Of a DNA stretch of 64,000 nucleotides, positions 55,494 to 63,877 are shown one piece after another; the stretch's first letter is position 1, and every line of letters begins with the position of its first letter. Under the pieces are notes generated by a model that made no database searches, was not told the origin of the DNA, and saw only the letters and a list, made by a program, of their open reading frames with translations. The translations under genes were made by a program, and so were the position numbers. Origin of the DNA: Bacteroides sp. GTDB lineage: Bacteria; Bacteroidota; Bacteroidia; Bacteroidales; Bacteroidaceae. The stretch lies in contig JALCME010000017.1 of NCBI GenBank assembly GCA_022648295.1, positions 52,573 to 116,572 on the forward strand, written 5' to 3'.

Positions 55494-55524
55494 CAAAGAT
55501 ACGGATATTAGGGACAATAGCAAA
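55494..55524 (-). promoter_or_regulatory. Promoter of short RNA unit A
   Basis: -33 TTTG (55521-55524), exactly 19 bp, -7 TATCTTTG (55494-55501): one of the best promoter matches in the window. Confidence 0.82.
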
Positions 55525-55631
55525 CTTAAGCCTATCTACAACTTAAATTATAACATGCTTTATTACGAAACGCATATTTGTTAACTGATTAGCATACCGG
55601 CATCAATAAAATGTTAAGTTTCACTACAATT

Positions 55632-55689
55632 CCTGCCAGCATATACCGGCGAAAACAATTCATTGTATCCACCGATATATACTGACAGG
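55632..55689 (-). other. Long stem-loop in the susD 3' untranslated region
   Basis: 18-base arms (55632-55649 and 55672-55689) pair completely in the minus-strand RNA through three G-U wobbles; read as plus-strand RNA the same positions would be A-C mismatches. The 22-base loop holds a second small stem (ACAAT/ATTGT). It starts 17 bases after the susD stop and has no U-run, so stabilisation of the mRNA 3' end is more likely than termination. Confidence 0.6.
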
Positions 55690-55705
55690 GGATAATAATT
55701 ATCAC

Positions 55706-57130
55706 TTAGTTTGCATCAAACCAGAGCTTAGTCGTCAATAGATTTGCTCCCTGATTCTTTACCGCCGCCTGATAGTTCGTACCGTTAAGTGATTGCTCCG
55801 TACCCGGATAAAAGAATCGATAAGGTGTTTCACCATCCAATACAGTAGCCGGACCGGCAGTTAACTGCGGATAATCCAGACGTCTCCATTCGGCAAATGC
55901 GTCTAAACCTTGCATATAAAAGGCTATCCATTTCTGGATGCCAATCGATTTCCTATAATTTGAGGCATCATATATGATAAGAGGCTGAGCCTGATAGTTG
56001 GAAATCGCAGTTGCATCCGTTATCCCGAATTGATTGAATGAAGCCGTTATGCCTTCCTTATATAACGCCTCTGCATCCCCGGAAATATATCCACGGGCCA
56101 CAGCTTCAGCTAAAGCGAATTTTACTTCCGCAACACTGAAAATGACAGCAGGAGATTCTTCTTTCAAGAAATAGCTTCCAGGCTTTGATGTCTTGGCAAA
56201 CCCCTGATTGTTAGCATCACTATTGGACAAACCGTTGGCGGCTCCCGTATATTGCAGCACGCTCTCTTCTTCAGGTAATTGGGCATAGACCGGCAAACGA
56301 GGATCTTGCAATTCGGTCAACAAATCAACCAGTGTTTTTGAAACACGATAATCATCGCGCGTCTCAAACCAGGCGGCAGCAGGGTTCTGCTGCGGAGAAG
56401 TCAGGTAAGTAAGCTGGAATATTGAAGCATTGCTGTCAATCAATCCGGCAGCATCCGCCGTAACCTCCTCTATGGTAGCTTTAGCCAGTTCCGGTTCCCG
56501 GTCAGCTATGCGCAAAGCTATTCGCAAGCGTAGTGAATTTACAAACTTTTTCCACTTGGCAATGTCACCGTCATATACAACATCTCCTTCAATAGCATCA
56601 CCAGAGGTACTCAAGAAGGATTGAGCCTGCTTCAGATCATTCAATAATCCCAGATAGACATCACGCTGCGTATCATAGGATGGGGTAGTGGTCTGTCCCT
56701 CTTCTGAATAAGGAATGTCACCATAAGCGTCCGTCAACAATTGAAAGACCCATGAACGCAGAGCTAGTGCCACTCCCTTATAATTAGCATTAGCTTCCTC
56801 ATCACTAAAATTTAAAATAGTATTCAAATTAGTGATCAGCGTGGCATAACCCGTATCCCAAAGTGAAGTGAAAGAGGTATTGGATACATCGTATCTGTCC
56901 GGCTCGGTATACTGGATTTTAGCCCACTGCTGTATAAAAAGCAATGACGAATTAAAATTATTGTCCGCTCCCCAATAAAGATCCGCTCCTTGTTTCAAAG
57001 TACCGGTAAGTAAATAAGCAGGCAACGGATTCTCGGTTGCATTGGGATTCTTGTTAATCTTATCCAGCTCATCGTTGCAGGCCGACAAAACCACACCTGC
57101 AAACACAATAGAAAGTATATATTTCAACAT
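55706..57130 (-). CDS. SusD/RagB-family surface lipoprotein
   Basis: 474 residues with a lipoprotein signal (GVVLSACNDE, lipidated Cys18). The body resembles the SusD-like_2 branch: KINKNPNATENPLPAYLLTG near the start, a TPR-rich helical core (YGDIPYSEEGQTTTPSYDTQRDVYLGLLNDL), and FYMQGLDAFAEWRRLDYPQL near the C-terminus. SusD proteins sit on the cell surface as the lid of the SusC transporter and capture ligand. It follows susC by 11 bases. Ligand is not readable; no carbohydrate-active enzymes are adjacent. Confidence 0.93.
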   Translation of the reverse strand: MLKYILSIVFAGVVLSACNDELDKINKNPNATENPLPAYLLTGTLKQGADLYWGADNNFNSSLLFIQQWAKIQYTEPDRYDVSNTSFTSLWDTGYATLITNLNTILNFSDEEANANYKGVALALRSWVFQLLTDAYGDIPYSEEGQTTTPSYDTQRDVYLGLLNDLKQAQSFLSTSGDAIEGDVVYDGDIAKWKKFVNSLRLRIALRIADREPELAKATIEEVTADAAGLIDSNASIFQLTYLTSPQQNPAAAWFETRDDYRVSKTLVDLLTELQDPRLPVYAQLPEEESVLQYTGAANGLSNSDANNQGFAKTSKPGSYFLKEESPAVIFSVAEVKFALAEAVARGYISGDAEALYKEGITASFNQFGITDATAISNYQAQPLIIYDASNYRKSIGIQKWIAFYMQGLDAFAEWRRLDYPQLTAGPATVLDGETPYRFFYPGTEQSLNGTNYQAAVKNQGANLLTTKLWFDAN

Positions 57131-57141
57131 AATGATTACTT

Positions 57142-60100
57142 TTAAAATTTAAGATTCAGGTTAAAGCCAATAGTACGGGTAGTAGGCAATGACAAGCTCT
57201 CCAGTCCCTGGGCATTACCCGTATTGAATGCTGTTTCCGGGTCGATATTAGGTGCATCTTTGTAAATAAAGAACAAGTTACGTCCCACTGCTGAAACGGT
57301 AGCACTCCGTATTCCTACTTTTCTGAACAGTTCAGCCGGAATGGCATAAGAAAGTTTAATCTCTCTGAATTTCACGTATGTGGCACTGTAAACATAAGCC
57401 TCACTTACATTGTAAGACGCTTTATAGTACTCTTGTGCACTAATCACAGTTGTATTCGGGGTACCATCGGAGTATACGCCCTTAACTATCATTCCATCGT
57501 CATACACATCACTTCCCGCAGGAGCGCCACCATTACCAAGCAATACTTTATCATTGCCGGAATAATAGTACTGCAAACCTCCATGTGCGGCATCCCTTCC
57601 GTGGAGTGTCTGTTTGAGCACTCCGGTATAATTACCCGTGCGGTTTGTTCCCGAATAAATCTTACCACCGACATTGGCATCAATCAGGAAAGAGAGACTC
57701 ACGTTCTTATATGTCAGAGTATTGGATATTCCACCTAACCAATTGGGAGTAAAGTGTCCCAATGTCTGTTTCTGCGGATCAACTTTAGGCAGACCGTTAG
57801 CACCAACCACAATATTGCCGTTATCATCCCTTGAATACACTGTTCCGTAAAGTGTGCCATAAGTCCGGCCTACCGAAGCCAATACATCCACCGTACCGGA
57901 AGAACCTAAGGTGTAATTTGTGATCTGTCCCTCCTTGTCCAAGGTTTCAATCTTGCTCTTGTTCATGGAATAGTTTAAATCCACATTCCATTTAAAGGCG
58001 GGGAGTTGTACAGGCACCAATCCTAACTGGATTTCAATACCATTATTATTAATTTTACCGGCATTGATCAGCTGTGAGGTGTATCCACTGGAAGCCGAAG
58101 TTTTGATTTCCAGAATTTGGTTGATACTGTTTGTGTTATAATATCCCAGATCCAGGTGTACCCTGTTCTTCCAAAGGCTCAGTTCCAGTCCCAGTTCCGT
58201 AGACCGCGTGGTTTCCGGCTTCAAATCGGGATTCAGTTTCTTTTTTGAGGATGTCTGAATAGGATTTCCGTCATAGGCCGTTTGAAAATCATACACCGTA
58301 GCAAGTTGATACGGGTCGGCATCGCTACCAACTTCCGACCATCCTCCACGTAGTTTCAGGAAATCGAGTACATCACTCTTCCAGTTGAAAGCTTCGGACA
58401 GCACCAGACTGGCATTGACAGAAGGGTAGAAGTACGACCGGTTATTGCGGGGCAAGGTGGAAGACCAGTCATTGCGCGCCGTCAGATTAAGGTAGGCATA
58501 ATTCTTATACCCAAGCTGTACCGAAGCAAACGTACTATATACCCTCAATCGGGAGTAATCGTTGGACGATGTTAACGCATCCCTTGAATTAGTCAGCGTA
58601 TAAAGGTCGGGCACCGCCAATCTCGGCGCTTTTTGGTAATTGTTCTCATAAGAACGGTTACGTACATTGAATCCGGCCAATGCGTCCAAACTAAAATCAG
58701 CATTCAAATCACGGACATAATGCAAAATACCCTCCGTATTATTTTCATTGACCGTATAAGCATCTTCTGCATATGATCCGTAAGGAGTACCGTTCGTACC
58801 GTATTTAATCTTGTATTTCCTCCGGTCATTGTAATAATCAGTACCCGAACGGAACCGAAAATCAAGTCCCGGAGCCAATTGTGCATCAAAATGTACATCT
58901 CCTATCAAGCGATTGCGCTTCTGACTGGTCGTATTGTAATACGCATTCCAATACATATTACTATAATAGCTGTTATTCCAGTTATTTTCACGATCTTTCT
59001 TTAACTCATTTACGTCCACCTGACGCCCGAACCATAAGAACTGTAACATCACTCCGGCGGCACGTCCACCTGAAGGACCACCAGGCAAATTAGGAACATC
59101 CGTCACAATATAATTTGCCGTAGCACCTACCTTTAACCATTTAGCCACTTGATAATTCACATTCAAATTGAAGTTATTCTTCCGTATCTCTGTATTAGGC
59201 ACCGTTCCTTTCTGAATCTGGCTGTTAACCCCAAGACGAAAATCATAGTCTTCAGTTGAATTTGCTACTGAAATGCCATTCTCGTAAGTAATTCCCGTTT
59301 TGAAATAGTCCTTTACGTTGTTGGGATGAGCCACAAACGGTACTGCCGCACCATTGGAAAAGAATTGAGGAATTAAACGACCATCCATTTTAGGTCCCCA
59401 GCTTTCATCCACTCCGTCGTTTACGCCGCCGCCTTTTCCATCCACATAACTGAACTTTCCGTCAGATCCCTGCCCAAACACATTCTGAAAGTCTGGTAAA
59501 GAAGTCACTGTAGCAAGACTGATACCCGTATTCACACTGATACCCAATCCCTTTTGTCCTTTACCGCTCTTTGTCTTAATCAGTACCACACCATGCGCAG
59601 CACGCGAACCATACAAAGCCGCCGCATTGGGTCCCTTTAGAATACTCATCGACTCAATATCCTCCGGATTCAAATCGGCTATGGCATTTCTAAAGTCTCT
59701 TGTAGCTCCACCTGAATTCAACTGGGAATTATCCACAGGAATGCCGTCAACAATAAACAACGGCTGATTATTGCCTGCAATGGATGTTTCTCCACGAATT
59801 ACGATACGTGAGGACCCCATATCTCCTTGTGAATTAGTGATCCTTACTCCTGCCACCTTACCCGACAAGCTATTCAGAAAGTTTCCCTCCTTGGAGTTTT
59901 CCAAGTCTTTACTCTTCAGTTCCTGAGTGGTATAACCCAACGATTTTTTCGCTTTTGAAATGCCAAGAGAAGTAATCACCACCTCATTCAGCTGGTTCAC
60001 GTTCTCTTCTAAAGTCACCTCCAATGGCTTGTTAGCCTGTCGAACAACGACTTCACGACTGGTATACCCAATCATTGTAATGATCACCTTTACCGGTAAA

Positions 60101-60324
60101 TCATGATTTACATTGACCGAAAACTTTCCGTCCACATCCGTCACCGTTCCGCCCAACATTGCGTCAGACAGCTTCACAACCACATTAGCACCCGGAATAC
60201 CTATCTCTTCCTTATCCTTCACCTCGCCACGAATCACCGTTTGCCCATAAGCAAAAGAAGATGCTAGCAGAAATGAAGCGAAAAACAATATCTTGAAACT
60301 ATAAATCCGCATAATAGTATACAT
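57142..60324 (-). CDS. SusC/RagA-family TonB-dependent outer-membrane transporter
   Basis: 1060 residues (ATG 60324; ATG 60312, MRIYSFKIL, also possible). Order: signal peptide ending SSFAYGQ, carboxypeptidase-D-like regulatory domain (VIRGEVKDKEEIGIPGANVVVKL), a TonB-box-like segment (LNEVVITSLGI, about residues 111-121), plug domain (GVRITNSQGDMGSSRIVIRGETS, LFIVDGIPVDN, ILKGPNAAALYGSRAAHGVV) and a 22-strand barrel ending in FNLNLKF. There is no STN domain, so it is not a signal-transducing receptor. It imports a bound ligand using TonB energy. A -7 box about 238 bases upstream implies a long leader. Confidence 0.95.
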   Translation of the reverse strand: MYTIMRIYSFKILFFASFLLASSFAYGQTVIRGEVKDKEEIGIPGANVVVKLSDAMLGGTVTDVDGKFSVNVNHDLPVKVIITMIGYTSREVVVRQANKPLEVTLEENVNQLNEVVITSLGISKAKKSLGYTTQELKSKDLENSKEGNFLNSLSGKVAGVRITNSQGDMGSSRIVIRGETSIAGNNQPLFIVDGIPVDNSQLNSGGATRDFRNAIADLNPEDIESMSILKGPNAAALYGSRAAHGVVLIKTKSGKGQKGLGISVNTGISLATVTSLPDFQNVFGQGSDGKFSYVDGKGGGVNDGVDESWGPKMDGRLIPQFFSNGAAVPFVAHPNNVKDYFKTGITYENGISVANSTEDYDFRLGVNSQIQKGTVPNTEIRKNNFNLNVNYQVAKWLKVGATANYIVTDVPNLPGGPSGGRAAGVMLQFLWFGRQVDVNELKKDRENNWNNSYYSNMYWNAYYNTTSQKRNRLIGDVHFDAQLAPGLDFRFRSGTDYYNDRRKYKIKYGTNGTPYGSYAEDAYTVNENNTEGILHYVRDLNADFSLDALAGFNVRNRSYENNYQKAPRLAVPDLYTLTNSRDALTSSNDYSRLRVYSTFASVQLGYKNYAYLNLTARNDWSSTLPRNNRSYFYPSVNASLVLSEAFNWKSDVLDFLKLRGGWSEVGSDADPYQLATVYDFQTAYDGNPIQTSSKKKLNPDLKPETTRSTELGLELSLWKNRVHLDLGYYNTNSINQILEIKTSASSGYTSQLINAGKINNNGIEIQLGLVPVQLPAFKWNVDLNYSMNKSKIETLDKEGQITNYTLGSSGTVDVLASVGRTYGTLYGTVYSRDDNGNIVVGANGLPKVDPQKQTLGHFTPNWLGGISNTLTYKNVSLSFLIDANVGGKIYSGTNRTGNYTGVLKQTLHGRDAAHGGLQYYYSGNDKVLLGNGGAPAGSDVYDDGMIVKGVYSDGTPNTTVISAQEYYKASYNVSEAYVYSATYVKFREIKLSYAIPAELFRKVGIRSATVSAVGRNLFFIYKDAPNIDPETAFNTGNAQGLESLSLPTTRTIGFNLNLKF

Positions 60325-60390
60325 TTTTAGATGATGTACTTAATAATTAATTTAGTTTAAAACACCCTCGAAAAGGATATGAGAATGGCT

Positions 60391-60409
60391 CTTGCATCTC
60401 TTATGCAAG
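60391..60409 (-). other. Leader hairpin upstream of susC
   Basis: CTTGCAT (60391-60397) and ATGCAAG (60403-60409) form a perfect 7-bp stem with a 5-base loop in the predicted 5' leader of susC. Confidence 0.5.
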
Positions 60410-60561
60410 TTCCTGAAACCACTCACAAAAGTCGTTTAATAACTAGAAATAAATAATTGAGTTATTGACACTGACAAGTGCACATTCGCATAGACATGCG
60501 TGAAAGGAGAAATTTCTTTTTGCTCATCACTATAGGTTTTATTTGGTATTTAAATACATGA

Positions 60562-60569
60562 CAAAGGTA
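60562..60569 (-). promoter_or_regulatory. -7 box for susC-susD
   Basis: TACCTTTG on the minus strand; RNA start near 60555 would give a leader of about 230 bases. No matching -33 box, which fits activator dependence. Confidence 0.45.
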
Positions 60570-60682
60570 GGATTACAGGTGACCAGTAGAAATACCCTTT
60601 TTATGGTATATTAATCCCATATGATAGCTATAGGGTAAATAGCTACTTATTTATCTATATAAGCATTAAAATTGCATATAAA

Positions 60683-60749
60683 CAAAAAAGGCTACTCATC
60701 ACGAGCAGCCTATCTTGTTTGTTAACCTTAAATTAATAACCTATGAAAA
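60683..60749 (-). ncRNA. Short RNA unit B (promoter-leader-terminator)
   Basis: A predicted RNA of about 66 bases starting near 60749 and ending in the hairpin AGGCU.CUC/GAG.AGCCU (60711-60689) plus a U-run. In order it carries CUUUUCAUAG, UUAUU, AUUUAAGG and UUAACAAA, the same words as unit A (55425-55487). It is on the same strand as susC and ends about 360 bases before its start, so it is either a separate small RNA or a truncated leader transcript. Confidence 0.65.
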
Positions 60750-60755
60750 GCACTA

Positions 60756-60786
60756 CAAATATACTGATAAGTAGATATGTAGCAAA
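60756..60786 (-). promoter_or_regulatory. Promoter of short RNA unit B
   Basis: -33 TTTG (60783-60786), exactly 19 bp, -7 TATATTTG (60756-60763). The spacing is identical to unit A. Confidence 0.8.
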
Positions 60787-60825
60787 TTTACAGTGCTTTT
60801 CAGCTCTATTTATAACATTGTTTAT

Positions 60826-60888
60826 TATGACGTCATATATGTTAATATATTAACGTAAATAATACACTATATTTAACTATATAGTTAA
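60826..60888. promoter_or_regulatory. Cluster of three perfect palindromes
   Basis: TATGACGTCATA (60826-60837), GTTAATATATTAAC (60841-60854) and TTAACTATATAGTTAA (60873-60888) lie within 63 bp upstream of RNA unit B and susC. Such perfect dyads are candidate binding sites for dimeric regulators. Confidence 0.5.
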
Positions 60889-61308
60889 GTTTGGATATAC
60901 CAAGCTACCGATAAATGAGAGTGCACTATGCTCAAGCGGATAAGTGAATAATGAGAAAAGAGCAAAAGACAGTGCAAAAATCCGGCATTAGCTATTGTTT
61001 TTTATCTCGTTGCCAAAAGGAATACGATGTTCAAGACGTATATGCCCCAAATTACTAATCAGAATATAATCATAAAGAGACTAGCACATCGTTTTTAGTA
61101 TGCTTGAAAAAGTGAATTCAAATTATAAAAAGACGCTTGCCAAAATGATTTATATATAAAGTCAAACAAGAATGAATAAAAAACATATTATCTATGGAAG
61201 TCACTTATATCTTAAAAAACTTCAGACTAAGAGAATTTATTTGATAATAACCTAAATTACCACATCATTCTATTATACTGAGATATAAGTATATCATCTA
61301 TCATAATA
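60889..61308. other. Gene-poor spacer with a possible gene remnant
   Basis: No intact gene. A minus-strand frame at 60988-61080 (30 codons, ending NLGHIRLEHRIPFGNEIK...) is more protein-like than its surroundings and is bounded by an in-frame stop just upstream. It could be the last piece of a lost gene. The rest is AT-rich. Confidence 0.3.
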
Positions 61309-62457
61309 CTAAACTATATTTAAGATATAGCGATATAAATGCACTAACCGGCCCAAAGGATGCACACGATAATAACTTGAAGTATTCACTGCTTCTATTA
61401 TATTTAATATTTGCCATTCGCTTCCACGGACCCAATTTTTAAAACTCAATAGTGGTTTATATTTTTTAGTTTCAAAATCCGACAAACGACTTAAATCAAA
61501 ATGGTCTGAAACAATCCCGGCACCGGCACGTTCTGCATCGTAAGCATTACAATCCTGTTCTATATGTGCTGGCACCATTAGTATAGGTTTTCCTAAATAC
61601 ATTGCTTCGCAAACAGATTCAAATCCAGCTGTAGTAGCATATGACTTACATCCAGCCATATAACGTAGAAATTCGGTATCGTTCAGTTGATGAAATGTTA
61701 ACGTCTCATCTATTTTACTTGTGTCTTCTTCTTCTGGTTTATCCCAAAAGAAATGTAACGGTATATCCGGATTTTTTCTATGCCAGTCAATAATACATTG
61801 TCCGAAGCCTGCATTTACTATATACCCATGTAAGTAATCTCCTGCTGTTGCCTCGCAACATAGCACTTCTTGGCGAAGTAATGGCGGGACGACCCGTATG
61901 CGTGCTTTATTATCAACCTTCATCGGAACAAATGAGAGTGCTAACTTTTCAACAGCTCCAATACAAGTTAAACGAGTAAAAAAACGAAGCATTAATAAAC
62001 TAAAAGAATTCTTTGGAGGAAACTCAAACTCATGATGCAAAAAGAGGTATTGATGTCCTATACTAATTTGAGGGACAGAAGGGCGAAACAAAAAATAAGT
62101 CATTCCCGTCAATATTTCATAAAAGTTTACTACTAAATCAGCCTCAGAATTTTCAATGCGATTATAAATATAACATACACTACGTAAATAAACAGGTATC
62201 TTAATTATATTATATAAAACACTTCTCCATACACTAACTCGCTGATTAGCAGGTGTAGGTAGAAAATTAGGACTAAGAAAACGCTTGATTGGAGATTGTA
62301 TATTACAATTAAAGAAACCTGGTAAATGGCGATAATTGCTTTTACCAACCAATACTTCTACAACTTCGTGACCATTGCGTCTCAATATTTCTTCCAAACT
62401 AATAGATTGAGTTAAATGTCCTCTTCCTTCTCCCTGAACTATAAAAAGTATTTTCAT
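61309..62457 (-). CDS. Glycosyltransferase of the MurG/GT28-like fold
   Basis: 382 residues from ATG 62457 (MKILFIVQGEGRGHLTQSISL); ATG 62469 would add four. The N-terminal Gly-rich loop QGEGRGH and the C-terminal nucleotide-sugar region YATTAGFESVCEAMYLGKPILMVPAHIEQDCNAYDAERAGAGI match GT-B enzymes of the MGT/GT28 type. It probably adds a sugar to a lipid or glycan acceptor at the inner membrane. It is 46 bases downstream of the metallophosphatase gene and shares its transcript. Confidence 0.83.
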   Translation of the reverse strand: MKILFIVQGEGRGHLTQSISLEEILRRNGHEVVEVLVGKSNYRHLPGFFNCNIQSPIKRFLSPNFLPTPANQRVSVWRSVLYNIIKIPVYLRSVCYIYNRIENSEADLVVNFYEILTGMTYFLFRPSVPQISIGHQYLFLHHEFEFPPKNSFSLLMLRFFTRLTCIGAVEKLALSFVPMKVDNKARIRVVPPLLRQEVLCCEATAGDYLHGYIVNAGFGQCIIDWHRKNPDIPLHFFWDKPEEEDTSKIDETLTFHQLNDTEFLRYMAGCKSYATTAGFESVCEAMYLGKPILMVPAHIEQDCNAYDAERAGAGIVSDHFDLSRLSDFETKKYKPLLSFKNWVRGSEWQILNIIEAVNTSSYYRVHPLGRLVHLYRYILNIV

Positions 62458-62503
62458 TAGCTTTACCATTTAATAGAATCAAGATACAATAAAAAAACTA
62501 CTA

Positions 62504-63295
62504 TTACGATGCAACATTAATAGTTGAACCATCAACCAGACTATTTATCACATCTTCATAACGAACAATCTCCCACTTACCATCTTCGTCTTCCGTCAAA
62601 GCAGAAAGGGTCTCAACCCAATCACCAGAATTAAGGTAATGAATATCATCATAATACGTATTCTCAGGATGATGAATATGCCCACATATTACCCCATTGC
62701 ATTTTCTTGCATGCGCAAATCTTACCAGTTCATGTTCAAAATCAGAAATATAAGATACTGCAGATTTCACCTTCTGCTTAATGGCTTGTGACAAAGAATA
62801 ATAAGACATACCCCCCTTTATTCGATATTTATTATAAGCACTATTTAGCCATAACAAAAAAGTATAACCTACATCTCCCAACCTAGCCAACCACTTAGCC
62901 CTAGTTGTAACAGTATCAAAAATATCACCATGTGTCACATAATACCGACGTCCATGGCTTTCATGAATAAATTCTCTAACTATTTTTATATTATAGAAAC
63001 TCATAGGTACCAATCCATCAAGAAAATCATCATGATTTCCACGAACATATATAACTTCTGTTCCTTGTTTTTCCATCATTTTCATAATAATTTTAAAGAA
63101 ATCGGTATGTTTCTTTTGCCATTTACGAGTGCTACCTTTTCGTAAAGCCCATCCATCTATTATGTCACCATTCAATATTAAACGGCGACAATTAACTGAT
63201 TTCAAAAAGTTACTCACTTCTATAGTCTTCGAATTAGAAGTTCCTAGATGAATATCTGATAAAACTATTGTAGAATAAAAAATACGTAGTCGCAT
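62504..63295 (-). CDS. LpxH-like calcineurin-type metallophosphoesterase
   Basis: 263 residues with all metal-binding motifs in order: D14-I-H16, G43-D44-II-D47, G86-N87-H88-D89, THGD and CGHIHHPE. The family cleaves UDP-2,3-diacylglucosamine in lipid A synthesis, but homologues with this length and the YYVTHGDIFD motif also include enzymes of unknown substrate. It precedes the glycosyltransferase, which suggests a pyrophosphate-sugar or lipid-linked intermediate as substrate (inference). Confidence 0.85.
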   Translation of the reverse strand: MRLRIFYSTIVLSDIHLGTSNSKTIEVSNFLKSVNCRRLILNGDIIDGWALRKGSTRKWQKKHTDFFKIIMKMMEKQGTEVIYVRGNHDDFLDGLVPMSFYNIKIVREFIHESHGRRYYVTHGDIFDTVTTRAKWLARLGDVGYTFLLWLNSAYNKYRIKGGMSYYSLSQAIKQKVKSAVSYISDFEHELVRFAHARKCNGVICGHIHHPENTYYDDIHYLNSGDWVETLSALTEDEDGKWEIVRYEDVINSLVDGSTINVAS

Positions 63296-63877
63296 AATAT
63301 ATTATATAATTAGTTGCAACAAAAGTCGTTTTTTTATATTACAAATAAATGTAGTAAGGGTGACAATCTTCTTTCAAATTTTGAATCAAACAAAAATAGC
63401 AATTGGCGCAACCCTTATTCTGTATTTGCCATATAATCGCTCTATTGGGAGTATCAAACAGATATTTATACACTTTTCTATCTTCCAGTTAGTAATCTCT
63501 CGAGCAACAATAGTGCTTTTACCAAAGAATTTAATAAAAGACTTCAAAGCAATCAATTTGAAAAAAGAGGAGCAATATTACGTGGTTTTTTCAGGCGTAC
63601 CCCATATACAAAATGACAAATGACTTTATAAGCTGCCTACTGCAAGATAAGTGGCACTTTGATTCAAATGGGAATTGGTATAAAATGCAATGATGAATAG
63701 CGTTATTATATATAGTATAAAAGCTATGATTAAATATAGGTCATACGCGCACGTGAAAGAATATTCCTCTTTTTCGAGTACTCTCCGATAATGTCCAAAG
63801 CCTATATAGGGAGCAACTTCATCTTATTCTTTTCACCTTTATACGAAACAAGAAAGGAACAAAAAAGGCCTAACTTT
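63296..63877. other. Gene-poor spacer before the insertion sequence
   Basis: No supported gene. Three short plus-strand frames follow one another with overlapping stop/start codons (63360-63623 from a GTG, then about 26 and 32 codons), none recognisable. This looks like decayed or non-coding DNA next to a mobile element. Confidence 0.35.

Noticed and set aside
63360..63623. Plus-strand frame of 87 codons starting with GTG
   Set aside because: No recognisable domain, no ribosome-binding site, AT-rich; treated as non-coding.
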